The notes: generated by a model from the letters alone, not told the origin. DNA of 64,000 nt from Parus major (GCF_001522545.3 NC_031769.1:136182221-136246220), one strand, 5' to 3'; counted from the first letter of the stretch, positions 49,255 through 63,900 are shown. Numbers and translations are program-made.

Positions 49255-52200
49255 GTGGCTGCCACTGGCAAACCCAAAGGAGCGTCCCCGGGATGGGAGC
49301 CAGCCTGAGCTGCTCAAAGGACACTGCAGGGCCACCGCAGAGGGGCAGACACCGCTCAGGGTGAAGAACCACCCCTGTCAAGGTGGCCAGGGGACACGCT
49401 GGTCTCTCCTGAACCAGCAGTCTCTCTAGCCCCAGGAAGTTCTAGGAAGAAATGGGCCCTGGGAGCAGCACAGGATTTCTTCCATGGGCTTGAAGAGGCT
49501 CCAAGATGCAGCGGAGGTAAGGAGCCTCAGCTACCGCAGGCAACCAGCAGCTCGTATTCAGATTTCAGGCTACCCCCGAATATGTGTATGCAAACACCAC
49601 AGGGGAGATGATGGCATTGCCAGGACCGTTTACTGAAATAAAGGAGAAGTTTAGGATGAGGGCCCTCCTACAGCAGGTTCTTTATTTAATGAAAATTAAA
49701 GAACTTGCTGCTAGTGTAGTTGTCACATTTTTAGACTTTTTATAGAAATAATGTCTTCTTCTGACTAGTTCTTCACTACATCCCTCTTTGGGAAGCCAAG
49801 AAAGCTCACAATTATTGATGTCACACCTTATCTTCTGCCCTATTCAGAGGATCAGCCTACATTTCAGACTCACACGCACCTCATCTTGTGCAGGGACAAG
49901 GACTGGGCAGGTACGAAAAGACTGGGTTACTGTACGCCCATGCGTTCTGCTTAAAGCCATCCCAGAATTTTGGTTTTGCAAGTGTTCATTTTACAGACAC
50001 CTCCTCGAGAGGAACAGCAGCTGTAGTATGCTGCCTGGGTTAGCAAGATGTGACACGCAGAGATACATACTGGACATGTATTAGGGGAGCACAGAGGGAC
50101 TCTGTGCCATGACCATGTAACTGCAGACACTCTGCAGGTGTGTATTTACAATACTGTTTATATAGTGCTGAAAGTGGACTACATTAATATACAGTGTGCA
50201 TGACTCACTGTCATTAGTTCTGCCTTCCAATAATGCAGACCCTAAGATAAATAATATCGCTAGAGTCTCTCCCATACAATAAACAGACTTGTTAGTTAAG
50301 TTATATATACAAAATTTCCAACTGCAATCAGAGATTCTTTTTAAATTATTAAAAGTTCTTGACGTGAAACCTTTGTTTGAGCTGAAATGAGCCAGCTGAC
50401 ATAAAAAAAAGCAAATAGAGAAGCCAAGACTTGTCTTTAAAATAAAGAATAAATCTCAAATAAATAGTATTATTCTAAACATGCACTAAAATAAACCATG
50501 TATTTTAACAAGCATAGATACAAAATATCATCATATTTATTATTAGAGCTTTATATACCTGTTGGATTACTGCTTTCAAAGCCTTAAGAAATGTACCAGC
50601 GTCTTTGAATTAAAATGCGCTTTCTTTATGCTAAATCTGTGAAGGTTCTCCTGTGGGAAACACTGAATTCTACATTAATTTTTTTATTAAAAAAAACCCA
50701 AAACTTACACAGCCTCAGAAAAAAATAACCAAGTGGCAAAAATCCCAACTTTGTCCATTCAGCCTTTGATTCTGTCTCTGCCTTAATAAAATTGTTGACA
50801 GAAATTAAGCTAATCTTTGCAGCAACTTTTTCATCTTTCTTTAAAACCAAGGAGTTTAACTAGCTGCAGTTCAATCAACCCTGACATGCAGCTCACTCTA
50901 AAGATGAGAACCTTGTCATTTTTTTGTCCATGTCTAACATTAAAAGAGGAAAAAAAATTTTAAAAAAAAACAAAACAATTTAAACTCTAAATTTTGGCTA
51001 CAAAGCATCTCAGTAAGACACCAAGATAATGTCTCTCACAAATCAAAACAGTAGCAGTAGTACCATCTGTAAACTCAGAATTAAAGAGCCAGCATTTTCT
51101 ATACAACTGTAAAAAGTACTTTTAAAACACTTTTTAAAAAACATTTTGCTCATTCTATAGCATGGGCACTGAAGGCTATAAATAACTGGATCAGTAAGTA
51201 AATTCACCATACACTAGAATGACTCCTGAGGTACCTCAATAAAAGCTGAAGAGCTTGCTGCTAGTAGTTAATGGGATAGCCCAACTCCAAAGTCAGAAAG
51301 AGCAAAATATCTCCCTTTCATTACAAGAGTAAGGAGGGAAGCTTTAAAAGGTACACAATTAGTTAGCTTTGCAGTGATTAATTCAACAACTGCAAAGCCA
51401 AAAACAACTTTAGGCACTTAACCATGAAACTGTCAGGTCTCTGTGCTTAACGATAAAGCGTCAATAAAGTAAATATTAACTTCTGTGTTTTTTTACATGC
51501 ATATGCCATCATGAGAAGACAATAACCAAAACATTACCAGGCAAGCTGAGCAGAGGCTTCCTATATCTTGCTCCCCTTAAGAAAGAGGCAAGATGTGCCC
51601 AGATTCTCTTCCTTTTCCTTACTACCAGCTCTAGTATGACAGTTCGTACTGTTCCCTAAAACCTGACAGAAGAGATTGAAAATCAGATTGCAAATCCCTT
51701 CACCAAAGAAGCGACGAGTTCATTGCAATAAAGGAGATTTAAGGATGAGGAGACCCCTATACTAACCACATCCTATCCATATCAAGGCAAAAGCAGGCAG
51801 CAGCTCTTCCTCAGACCAACTCTCCCAAGGAAGCAAATGGAAGCTCTGCACAACTAAGGAATGCAAAAGTGTAAACTTTATCATCTCTTTTAAATAAACT
51901 CCAAAATTGAATAACTATCGAACAAATTGAAAAAGACCAGGAACATGACAAATTAAAAGAACAAATCAACATATTTCTCTGGCCTGCAAATATTTAATTC
52001 AAGCACATTCTTCTTCCAAACAAGATGCCTGTGAGTGTTTTGATGGCTGCTCATAATCAAATGTGTCACTCACAAAATTACAGCGTTCGAGGAGGGTACT
52101 GGGCAACTGAAAATGGTTTTTGCTAGAAGTATGTCACAAGCATGTCTTTTAGTTACCTCAGAATTGCACACAACTTCGTTTCATTCCTTTGCACTGGCTG

Positions 52201-55200
52201 CATGCGGGTTGCTTCATAGAAATATAAATGCAGTAATCTGCTTGACAGTAAACAGTAATCAGTAAACACTGTTTACTGAGCAGATATGTGCCCCTGCTAC
52301 TCCTTTCTTTTACCTATCCTCCATCTCTGCCTTCCACTCTCAATCCCCTTGATCTCAGAAATTTTTGAAGGGGGAATGAATAAATACAGGTAGTATTGTG
52401 AAATCCCATAGCTGGCAAGATTTTCCTCTGTGAATGGACAAATTCTTAACTCCATGCAGCTCCAGACATTGAAGGATTAGATCCTAACCAGGGAAAACAC
52501 AGGAAAATGGTAATAAATATCGCATGGTAATCCACAGGAACTTTGGTCCCAATGTGATTTTTCTACAGCCCTACAAAAAAAACAGCATTACAACATCCAT
52601 AATCTCAGCTCGTATATCAGAGCATTCTCCCTCCGTTCTCCTTGCCCTTCCTTCTTTCATGTAGTGCATTTTCTAAGAAAATGTACTTTTTCTGCAGAAG
52701 TAAAGTCAACGCAGTCCCATTCCAGACTGAAAGCAGCACAGCAACTCTGTGAAAACTACCACAGACCATCGCACTGCAGAGAGATACAGGTGAGCAGCAC
52801 AGGGTTTATGGCAGCATTACTCTGGTAGGGGCTAATCTGAAATTCCTTCTGACAGAAGTCAGCTTGCTGGAGAGAAAAAATAAATAACTTGTATTCATGT
52901 GCAGTAAGAGCATGTCATAATGAGTGGATTTTACAATATCTTAGTTCTCTTTCCATTCAGGTATACTGCCTTTTTGGCAATAAATTCTGAAGACCCAAGA
53001 AGGTAAAACTTGCTTAACCATGAGGCTCATTCACCCGATTAAAAGAAATTCCACAGTTGCTGCTTCTTTCCCCGTAACTATTTTTTAAGCTCCTTTCCAC
53101 TAACAACTAGCCACTGTCATGCACCACTATAAATACAAAAATCTTTTAAAATGTCAGCTTTTCAAATGCTTCATTTCCTCCTATTCAGGTAAAATGTTTT
53201 GCGGCGTAAAGTTCAGCAGAGCTGCCAGGTCATCTTTCTTAGTAAAGATTTTCACATGCACAAATAAAAATTGAGGAACGACTGAAGAAAAAAAACCCTA
53301 GACAAACGATTTTAAATGTTCCTTAGATAATGCAGTACCACAACAAATCTCCAAGGAAAGTTAAGCTGAGACTGCCATGAACACCAAATAAATCTGCACC
53401 ACTGGGATATTTAAGGTCCAATAAATCTTACTTTCCAGTGTTTTAAAACTCCAGAAGATAGTTTTGCGGCTCTAGACTCTGTCTGCCTACAAGCTATCAA
53501 CTCAGACCTGCCATTTGTGAGAAATATTTTCAGAATATACTCATGTTTGTTGAACTACCAAATTATGAAAACCTTTATTAAAAAAATAACCTAACACAAA
53601 CACACATATACATACATAAAAACCAACCAAACAAGTTACTTTCTTCTTATGTTTCTATTAAGAAAGTTGGTCAAAAATGCCCATATTTCCAATTCAAATT
53701 ATTATTAATTTTTAGCTAACTTTTGTTGCAGTTGAAAATATAAAGCCAACAACTAATTGTAAAAAAATAAAATGCAAAGCCATAAAATCCTTCACAGAGG
53801 AGCTAAGGGTTAACATCAGCCTAAGAAATCAAACATTGTGAAATTTATCTGATATTGTTAAAAATACTAACTGCTGAAAAAAAAAAAAATCAGTTGTTAT
53901 AAAGAAACATTTTATGTACTATGCTGCAACTTTCTGCAGTTTGTTTATACCAAAAGCACATTTTGCGGATTATGAAAGTCACTGCATCCCTTGGCCTGAC
54001 AAAAACACCCTGATGGCATGGCATGCAACCTGGTGAGGGCATTAGAGCCTGCTTCCCTAGATATGTACCTGTCATACCAGACCTTCAGTCACTATTTCTA
54101 CACTGCTGTCCTTCACTATCTCTACAAGCCTTTTGGAGAGAAGTTGGTGAGGACAAGATAAAAGCATGCCCATGAAGCCAGTGAGTAGCAGCAGGGCTTA
54201 GAAGCAGGTGCACTTCCTAAACCTACTTTTAGTTTTCACTCCCCTTTGGGAAATGAACTGTTTTCCAAGAACAATAATCACTTTTAAAGGTGACATACCA
54301 ACTGCAGTCCTGCTGAAGAGCAGCTTCATGCAGTGAAATACTCCTTGACCATCCCCAGTGGGGCAACAGAAAAGCAAGGTGGCATATTGCAAAATATTAT
54401 TATTGTGTCCTTAGTCCAGGGAACTGTTGTAAAGTAGCAAACTCCAATAAGTGCAACATGAAGCCCCAAAAATCACCTCAGTAAATTGCAACACAATTAC
54501 ATGCTGCCTAAGGAGAACTGGATCTTACTCTAGATGAAGCTACAAGAAGTTTTGTCCCTTCTAAGTACAAGGAGCAGATCAGAGCCACAATCAGAGGGAT
54601 TAATCAATCTTTGGTCAAAATCTTTGGTAGTATCTAAATTTCCACCAGGTTGACAAACAAAGCAGGTTAGATTCATTTTTCCAAAAATCATTTGCCAAAA
54701 AAAAAACCCAAACCATTCTAAACATTAAAAAAAAATAATTAAAAAGTCAAGTTATGCTAAGCTTTGTTTTTCAGCTAGCAAGCCTCATGTCACAAACAAC
54801 TAAAAGGCAGTGATGTAAAATGGATTCTTGCCTAGATTTGTAAATTTTTCCAGGAGTTGTAACATCCTGCATTTGATGACATCATGAAACTAGCAAGTAA
54901 AAGTTGGTTTTCAATTTGTTCTACTTTTCCCTCATTAGTGTCTGTGTCAGAAACAGAATAAGAACCCTCATTAAGTCACATTAAATTCTTTAAACTCATT
55001 AAGGGCTCAGAGAAAGAACAATACAAACACTGGTGTTTTTGTAAAAAATTATGCAACAGCGATGGACTTCCATTTCCATGTATTTTTAGAATGGATGTAT
55101 GCGCATAGGGAAGCCGAAGACAGCAATCTGCATGAGGGAGAAGCGGACTGAGTAACAGAGGCAGAGCACACCTTACATATGACAGAATGACAGCCAGATA

Positions 55201-56682
55201 GAAATTAATTATCCACAATCACTTCTGACCTGATATTGATGAGGCACTTAATGCTTTGTATCCAGAGTTCTGGCAGAGCTGGAGTCAGTGCCATACTCCA
55301 CACTGCTTTTCAACTAAGGATTCTTTGGGACGTTCTACGGGGAAAAGACAACCTTGAGGGTCATGCAGCCAGCAGCAATCAAGTGGCAATCAAACTTTTT
55401 GTCCATGAACTACTTTGACTATAGATGCTGTAGCCTAACATACTATCTGATTATAGCTGAAGATACAGCTACTAGTCATGCATGTGGACTTACACGTAAG
55501 ATACAGGTGTGTGCGGAGTTTCAACAGTCTTGGAGGATATCTCTGGGTGTGCAAAGGGTGGGTATTTGTTAGAAGATTTATTGTAGCTGAATGACTCAGA
55601 TATCTGCTGTTGATAACTTCTGATCTTACCCCCCATAAGACTGGAAATATGAGCTCAATGCCACAAAATTATTTACATTCCTGCAGTATGCTCAAACAAC
55701 TATTACAGGATTAATTTAATCCATTACATTATTATTTTTTTTCATGATAGATGTAACATGCAAATAAGGAGTTTAGTACTAAAGAATACTCTGGATCTGA
55801 GAAACGTAAAAGGAGACTAATTGGATGGCATAAATTTCAGATGTCTGTAGCAGGCCACAGAAAGAAAACAGTATATACATTAGATGGGAGACATGAGTTA
55901 CTGTTTCTTCCTCCCTACCAGTGTAACAGCTGAAATGAGAGGTGGGATTTTTACTGAGGCCCTCCAGATTTCAGCCTCCAGAGCTGGGTGCAGGCAGCCT
56001 CTGTTCAGCAGCTATTCTCTCCCATTGCTCTAGCACAGACAGATACTGTTTACCTGCAAGGCACATGGTAAGACTAATCTATTTTCACAAGCTTTTCCCT
56101 CAGGTATGTGGGGCAAGGTTTAGTTAATTAATTGTGTGTGTGCATGTGTCCATCTCTATTCATGCAGGAGGAAAAGGCTCAGTAACAATCAACATGTATT
56201 TCATTTTTGGTTTGTACTCTGTAACTGCAGCTGGCCAACGTCTGCTGAGAACTCTAAATAGAAAAGCAAACCACGTTCAGGTTAGGAAACTGGAGTTCTT
56301 TCTTTAACTGAATTCATGAAGCAAAATTTCACCTGCACAGTAAGTTTTCGATTATGTTCCACATCTCACAGCTTCTGCCTGAAGAGTGGTGTGTGAGAGA
56401 GTCAAAAAGATTCCTATGTTGGAAACACTGAAACCCTTCACTCCCAAAGAAAATTGCTTTATCCTAATTTATTAAACTTCAATTAAACCACATCTGAATA
56501 TAGGAATTTTAGACAATACTTAGCTTCAGTATCTACTTCAAACTTTTTTTAAATAAGTTGAGATTTTGTTTTTTAAAACAATCCCTGTAATGTCACTGGG
56601 ATATCCAAAAGCAGTCTGCTAGGTATTGCATGCCATTTTTCCCCTCTTCTTTTTAATTAACTACTAGCAAAAATGTCCCTGC

Positions 56683-56702
56683 TTTTTTTTTTTTTTTTTT
56701 TT
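56683..56702 (+). repeat. T20 homopolymer
   Basis: Twenty consecutive T in intron 1, with no recognisable retroelement attached. Confidence 0.85.
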
Positions 56703-57882
56703 CTTGTAAACTACCAAGCTGTATGTTTAATTTTTTAAGTTTCAGTATGTACTTCAGACTGCAGACTTTGCAAAGTAGGTCAGGAATACCCAAAGGATAC
56801 ACATTTGAAGGCTACAGATAGCAGAACACACCATTTACGGCTTTGTATATACACATACATACACATTCTATATAATATAGGTAGATAGATTCAATGATTT
56901 AAACACACTACATCTATACCGTGTGTTTCAAGAACACTCAGATATTTACACTGTTAGATCACCACTCATTTTAGACCCACTCTAGTGCCAGCTGCCAAAA
57001 AAAGGTACACAAATCAAAATATGTTACCTTTGTTCAAACAATACTGCTGTTCATTATATAATAGAAACTGTCATGCTTAATCTTCCAGGAACCAAGAACT
57101 GGTACATTCTTGGATCAGAGGTGGCTTGAAATGGTTTGAGGCAAAACTGAAGTGCACTGTTTAAGTAAATCTTGCTGAGAAACGTAAGTGCATTGATGAT
57201 TTTTAGCATCATCTTTTACGGACTTTTTTTCCCAGATCTATTAGTAAATTAAAAATGCTGGAATATTTTCACAATAGAGATGAACACACCAGCAATTTTT
57301 CCTTAACATTTTTACAATTGTATAAATTGATAAAAATATAAATTATACATTCCCTCTTGCACTGTCACCCTTGCTAAATATAGTGGGGGATCTGAAAAAG
57401 ATGCCTGAGACTAGACACCATAATGAAGTAAAATGTACCTAGAAAAATTACAGTCTTTGAAAATACACTAAAACCTAATTTTTCCTTGAGCGTTCTCAGT
57501 ATTGTCCAAGAATCCCAATGTCTACTAAGCTACAGGCCGTGATTTTCATTTTCCATTCGAGACGAAAAAATTGCTAAAAGCAGCATTCAAAAATATGTCT
57601 ATGGCATGCTATAGAAAAATACACGGAAAAAGAGTAAAAATGCCTTAAATTCTTCAGGGTTGTCCCTTTTTGAAATAGTATTTTAACCTGGGAAATTGTT
57701 AAACTAAAAATACGTACACTTCACTTACTGAAGAAAATCTCTTTTATAGCATTACTACTCCAGGACTTCTTCAGATTTTTAAGTATTTTACAATTTCATC
57801 TTAAACAAGATGGATTATACAGTATTTATCAGGCAGACACAATCTTGCAGACAGACAGACACAGACACACACAACTCTGTAG

Positions 57883-57970
57883 AGGCCAATCCTGCAGCTT
57901 TTACTGAATCCAAAAGTCCCCCGACGACAGTGAGTATTTTTCAAGAATGAGAATTGCAGGATCAGGCCCC
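57883..57970. repeat. Short palindromic fossil repeat
   Basis: Imperfect arms GGCCAATCCTGCAG (57884-57896) and TTGCAGGATCAGGCCC (57954-57969) flank a centre with AAAAGTCCC. Its style (GGCC-A-TCCTGCA ... TGCAGGAT-A-GGCC) resembles the element at 1174-1250, so both may belong to one old palindromic family. Confidence 0.5.
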
Positions 57971-59459
57971 AAAAGTGCTTATGAAGATGAGATGTTACTT
58001 CAACAGATTGAATGTTAGATTAAATATAAAGATTGAGGCAAGACAAGTCTGGGGTTTAAACCCTAGGGAGGATTGACATTTAAAGTGTTGCCACTGAATT
58101 ATAGCTCTCCACATTGGGTGGGGTAACCTCCTACTGGGTGGAGTGTCTCCCCTAAAGGAAGGGAAAACTGGCACAAGCCAACTCAGTCTTTGAACGATTT
58201 TCCTACTTGCCAACTTATGAAGTCGTCCTGACGTCAACTTCGTCAAGAAAGTCTATTGCCCAACTCTGTCTTTTACTGTAGAAAGTTTGCTTGTGCTCAA
58301 AACCCCAGCAGATGTAGAAAAGAAATTAAGGAAAAGAGACAGAAAACCCTGAACAAAATAAAGAAATTAGGAAAAAATGCACTGACTGGATTTTATGGTT
58401 ATTTCAAAAAATCCTTCTGTTGGGTTTTCTTGCTTCTAATATCAAGTTAATACAAACAGATACAGATCACTCGAAACTATTACTAAACATATTTTAAAAT
58501 CTTGTTTAGCTTTAAGAAATGGGGTGGAGAACACACAGAAAGTGGACACTGAAAGATAAGATCTCTTATGTGTTCTGCAATGGCTAGTGAGTATCTTCCT
58601 AATCAGTGTCACTAACAGGTGTAAAACACACTCATACTAGGGAAATAATATTCAATGAACAGCCATCAGAGGTAAGTTTAACACATTATTTCTCTCTGAA
58701 TCAGAATAAATTGTTTCTCTGAAAGAAGGAGTCAGATGCTGGACAAGACAGAAGGAATGCTGGGGGGAATCAAATAAAAACAAAACAAAAAAAAGGGATA
58801 AAGCATCTCAAAGTGCCCATGAGAAAAGAAAAAAAAAAAAGTAAAAATCAGAAAACAGTTTAAGTTACCGTAACCTGAAATGCACCAGCCATCACAAAGA
58901 GCAATTGGAGAAATCCAGCAGAGCTCAGCAGGAAAGATTTTTAATAACAGATTGAAAAACAAGAATAAAAATAACTGCATCAACAGGGCCTTTCTTCCTC
59001 AGGCCACAAGCCCGTTTTTACTTGATATTTAAAAAAAATGCAGTTTGGCCACTAAAACCAATCCAGAACATTATTAAAAGTTAAAAGCTACCAATTACTT
59101 CTGTCTGTTCTTTTAAAGCAAAGTTTGGCATTACGTCAGTTGGTTTAAAGAAAACAAGAAAGAGAGAGAGAAAGAAGGAGAGAAAGTTTCCTGCTTGTAT
59201 AAATTAAACCACCAGGGAAGGTGTCTAGCCACTTGTAAAGCATTTATTACAGGTTTTTAAAGGGCTAGTAACATTTTAAAAATTAAATTTTATAATAAAT
59301 TTAAAGGAAAAGAGAATAGATTATCTGAGCCTGGAAAGAAAGCAGACTTATGAGAAAATAGACATGCATCAACTGAAGCTAAGAAAGTAAAAATTACTAT
59401 TAGGACTAAACTTTGCAATTCAAAATAACTATTTTCAAGGCAGAAAATCTTACTGTAGC

Positions 59460-59645
59460 TGCTGTACTCACACACATCCCTTACGAGACGAAAAAGTTCC
59501 ACCAAACTTTATGGGATGGAACCAACTGGGTTCTGCAGGAACGTCCTACGGAAGCGCCACCCGTGGCACCTACGCGATTTAATGAAGCATTTTCTTTCGA
59601 TAGCTTTACTAAATCCACATACAGACATCCCCAGCAGGAATAAGA
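59460..59645. promoter_or_regulatory. CpG-enriched non-coding patch, candidate conserved element
   Basis: Several CpGs (TTACGAGACG, GGAACGTCCTACGGAAGCGC, ACCTACGCGATT, TTTCGATAGC) in AT-rich DNA about 4 kb downstream of the right-hand island. CpGs retained in such a context suggest constraint or low methylation. The plus-strand frame across it begins at TTG and is not supported as a gene. Confidence 0.25.
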
Positions 59646-62022
59646 TTCCCTAGTTAATGCAGCAGGACCATATTAAAAATCACTCATAGAAGGACTGGCA
59701 AGTTCTGTTAAATTTTAGATGTATTTTACACTGGTGGTGTTATAATAAAATTTTAAAGAACCACTTTAAAGGTACTAGAAAATAAGAATCTGATAGCACA
59801 GAACATGAATAAAACATAATGGCTGTAAGTTTCTTACATACAGCTGCGCCAGTTCACCTAAATCATAGTCTTCTAAACCCCGTGATGCCAAGTCAGAGGC
59901 TCCTCTGACTCTGGACGACACATCAAGTGGAATGGTGTTCGGTTTTGCAACGCTTTTGGTGTGTGACAAAATGTCCACTGGGGATTTAAATCGAGACTAG
60001 GGGAGCTATCCTCCCATTGCTCCGTGTTTCATTTGAGCCTTGGTCTGCATGACAAGAAGTCAGAGTAATATGCCAGCACTTTCCTCCCCTCCCTGTGCTC
60101 CTCTGCCCCAGCAGCGTTTCTTGTGTTCTGGGCACATACACAACTGGCGAAGGAGCTGCGTTCTGGAAGGCCCTTTATTGATTAGGTGCAAAATAACATC
60201 AGGGAGTGAATAATAAGCATAATCTGAAAAATGTAGTTGCATGTCTTGCCCTTGTAAACATTTACTATTTAATGGTGTAATTGTACTTTAATCCTTCACA
60301 TCATCTAATATAACTCACTGTGCTTTTCTTTTAATTAGCAAACACACAATCCAAAAAAAGGAAAGCCCAGAAACTTTGTACGTACCGTAAAAAGTGAAGC
60401 ACAAATAGTTTTAAAATAATCAAATATTCTCTCTTTGGATGCAAGCTTATCTTTTAAAGTCAAAAGAGAACTTCATTGGCACAGGGCAGGAAAAAAGAAC
60501 TCCATAATTCATGACAATACCAAGAAAAAAGTTCTTCTCCAGAAGGACTGGAAAGGGCACCTTTATTTATCTTCTGGACAGACAAAAATAATAGAACCTA
60601 GACCAGATATGCTGTAATTAATGTATCCAAAGGTCAACAGGCAATGGTATTTATACAATAAATGGGTGCAGACATCACTGGTTATAGTATTAATCACCAG
60701 TATTTGAAAATAGCATTGTTTTCTTACTAGGTAATAACTTGAGAAAGTTTCAGAAACAAAAAAGAAACACTCCTTTTTTTCTCATACCTGCCTGCTATTC
60801 TTTTTAACCAATTGTTTTTTTTAACTCAAGAGGTATAATATTTGGGAAAAATATATCCAAGTTTACAGTTGCCCAGAACTGCCAAAAACAGACCCGGACT
60901 ACCTCACTAGTTGTGTTGAGGAAACTAAATTAAGGAAGGGCAAATACACACTGGAAAGTTGTCAGTTTACTGAATGAATGGCTTCATTTTACACACCAGT
61001 TAGAATACCTTAATCAGAATATATTTCTGTTCAAGGCCAATACTTTCACTACCAGATGGCAGTTTGTTATACCTGAAACTGTATTAAAAATGTAATTTAC
61101 TTCCACTATACTTTCACCTAACAAAAAGGGTTGTCAGATTCTCAGCCTATCATGTCCAAAAACATTTAACCATAAACTTTCTCACAATGTTCTATTTGGT
61201 GTTACCCACAAACCTTTATTAAAGCGATACTGCCAGTGTGGCTTCAGTTAAGATCTGAGAATGTTTCTATTAAGATTATTACATTAAAATATTGTCAAGA
61301 GTTTGTAAGAAACATAAATATTCATACATATACAGGCCCCCCAGCCTTAGAAGGAAAGTTCCACATAAAAAGAAAAATTTAAATACGTACCAAAAGTTGC
61401 CTGGTTGTAATTACATTTTGGGTTTTTTCCTAAATGTCTCTGCTAATTTTTTTAACTCTTTCACACTGTAATGTAAAATAGTTTTATTTCAAAGCAACTC
61501 CCTGATAAAGTGCTAAAAGAGGTAATTCACATGAACAGAAAGTAATTAGTCATTGTTTGCACAATGCTTTGAAAATATAAAACCCAATGTGTCAACTAGC
61601 ATTAAAATGTAATATGATTGGAATACACAGATTTGACAAGAAACAATTGCATGTCACAGACTCCACAGACAAAAATTAGCACTTCGCTGTTACAAATGCA
61701 CTATCACGATATGTAGATAAAAGCATTCTTTACACTCAGCCAGAGAATGCATGATAATAGTGCACACCGTGAAAGTTTACTTCAAATGCTAGAGAAGACA
61801 TTATAGAAAATAATCCTGCTAGGAATTCATCAAATGTTACTGAATTTATGCTCACTGATAAAAATGTAAGTCAACCCATAAAGCTACCATATAAATTATA
61901 CTAAAAATGCATTAAAAACATGAAAGGATAACCTGGCTGCATCGTGTTTGATGCCCAAAGAAGTCTCAGATCTGTGAAGTTCTCATTTACATTCTTTTCC
62001 TTTATTAACAGGGCTATGAAAT

Positions 62023-62045
62023 AAAAAAAAAAAAAAAAAAAAAAA
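62023..62045 (+). repeat. A23 homopolymer
   Basis: Twenty-three consecutive A, preceded by ATGAAAT. No SINE or retrocopy body is recognisable next to it. Confidence 0.85.
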
Positions 62046-62666
62046 GCCATACTCTCACAGGCAAAGACTGCTTAGTGTTATTTGGAGTCTGTTTTAGAGG
62101 ATCACAGGCAATACATGTAAACTTAAAAGCTGATGCAACTTTGCCCTTTACTTACTTTGTTGTGACTACGTATATGCAAAGTTTTAAACAGAGAAAGTTA
62201 TTATATGCAACAAAAAAAAAAACAAATAAAAAAACCAAAAAAAGCTATAATCAGACAGAACAGGGTGAAGTAAGAACTGACTGTTTTTCTCATGTCTAAC
62301 ATCCCTTGATTTTAAAAAGGTGAAGTAGACTTCTGTTGTCACAATCTGAGGTTAAACTTGTATACAGACACTGATGCACTACTAAACTTCAGAATCACTG
62401 ATTCTTTGTGGCAAACCTCAGGCAGGTATACATTATTCAAGAGGAAAAAAGAAAAATACTTTTTTCTCCCCTTTACAGAGAAAGGTTCCACTTGTTTAGT
62501 TTGACCATATTATTAAAATACTTTCATTCAGTGGTTAAAATAAAAAGAAAAAAATCTTTCAAAGTGTTGATATCATTTCCAGACAGTCTTGTCAGCATCA
62601 CAATTTACAGGAAATAGATGATGTTCTCAAACAAACCGTGTGTTTACTCATAGACCCAGAGTACTT

Positions 62667-62694
62667 AAAAAAAAAAAAAAACAAAAAAAAAAAC
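62667..62694 (+). repeat. A-rich tract
   Basis: A run with single C interruptions (14 A, C, 10 A, C, AA), low complexity. Confidence 0.85.
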
Positions 62695-63409
62695 AACAAC
62701 CTTCACTCTTTTGGAGGTTTTTTTTTAAAATGTCACTCTGGTGGAATATCTGAGAGAGCTGTCTAACCTAACACACAGATTGTGAACATGAGGCAAACAC
62801 AGACTGCAGATCAGAAGACTACTGTAACTTTTATTCTCATTTTGTCCACGTCAGGAACTGGCTCTTACCACTACTTTCCTTTACTGCCCCTTGCATTTTT
62901 AACTCTGGCAGTCTTCTCTAAATGTTCAACTTCTACTAAAACCAACAGGAAAGTAACATGATGCCACTAACATCCATAGGATTCGCTTGAAGGCGACAGC
63001 CCAAATGACAAAAAAGTTTGATGATTCATTGAGAGACTTTACTTTTAAATATAACCTGAAACGCATTAAATTATTGTCTCTTTCCATCAACATTCAAAAT
63101 GCGCTGCATACTGTAAAAGAAGTGAAGGCAGCATAGTCTGCAGAAGAGCTTACATTTTCTTTACTAGATAATTTTTCCCCCTCGGAAGGGACTTGTCGCC
63201 TTGGTTCCCAAAGGGTGCTGGGGTGACCCGGCTGCTGTTCTGCCAGGCAAGGTGCTCGTACTGGCAGAGAACAAGTGATGGAGGGGAGACGTCTCCCCAG
63301 CTTATCACTTGGTTAGCTTAGCTCAGTCAGTGCACTGGAGAAGTTTGCCATTTGCAGATAGAAAACACAACCGGTCGTGGAAAAAAACAAGATAAAGACT
63401 AGCGGGCCC

Positions 63410-63900
63410 CACTAGAACCCGCGTAGGAGTGCCGGGGTGTCTGAGCGCTGTGATTTTCAGCAGAGAGGCCGATAAACAAAGCCCCCGAAATGTCAAGCCC
63501 CCCCGGGGAGCCGCTCTCGTCCCAGGACAGCGCAGCGGCCGCAGTCCCCGGGCCAGACCCTGCGCCGCCCCGGACCCGCGACCGCCCGCCCCCGGCCCGG
63601 CCCGGGCCACGCCGGCTGCCCCGGCCGCGGAGCGCCCACCGCCGCGCAGCCCCTCCAGCCCCGGCCTCGCCTCCATTCATTCCTCCCTTCGGAAAGCCAC
63701 ACGCGGGTGGCTGCAGCGGGGACAGCCCCCGCCGCAGCCCCCGGGCCGGGGGGCGGGGAGGTGAGACGCTCCACGAAGTTATGGCAGGCAGGGAGAGCCG
63801 GGCGCGGGGACGCAGCGCTGGCAGTGGGGCTTCGCCTTTAAGAGGGAAAAGTTTTACGTCTCTCTGCCCGTGATTTGGAAAAAAAAAAAAAAAAAAAAAA

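Larger units (their letters stand above)
25136..63409 (-). other. TRPS1: TRPS1 intron 1 / 5' intronic region
   Basis: Everything between the exon 2 acceptor and the right-hand CpG island, if the island is the promoter. It may contain unrecognised non-coding first exons, especially near 43.8-45.0 kb. Apart from the repeats, GC-rich patches and minisatellite listed separately, it is AT-rich unique sequence without supportable genes. The right boundary is approximate. Confidence 0.6.

Noticed and set aside
48478..49429. Up to 276-residue Pro/Ser/Ala-rich and Gly/Trp/Glu-rich frames on both strands
   Set aside because: Translation of a tandem repeat with a period near a multiple of three, some crossing the N gap; not genes.
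52260..52278. CAGTAAACA-C-TGTTTACTG palindrome with an extra CAGTAAACAGTAAT copy beside it
   Set aside because: Short, AT-rich and plausible by chance in 64 kb; no supporting structure.
59413..59643. 76-residue plus-strand frame over the CpG-enriched patch
   Set aside because: Begins at TTG, no similarity recognised, no splice context.
59831..61400. Several donor-like sites on the minus strand (for example GCT|GTATGTAAG near 59836 and TTTTG|GTACGTAT near 61390)
   Set aside because: Donor consensus alone is too common in 40 kb of intron to define a TRPS1 5' exon.
63490..63873. 127-residue ATG-started plus-strand frame in the right CpG island, Pro/Arg-rich
   Set aside because: Composition-driven; overlapping frames of similar length exist on both strands and no domain is visible.
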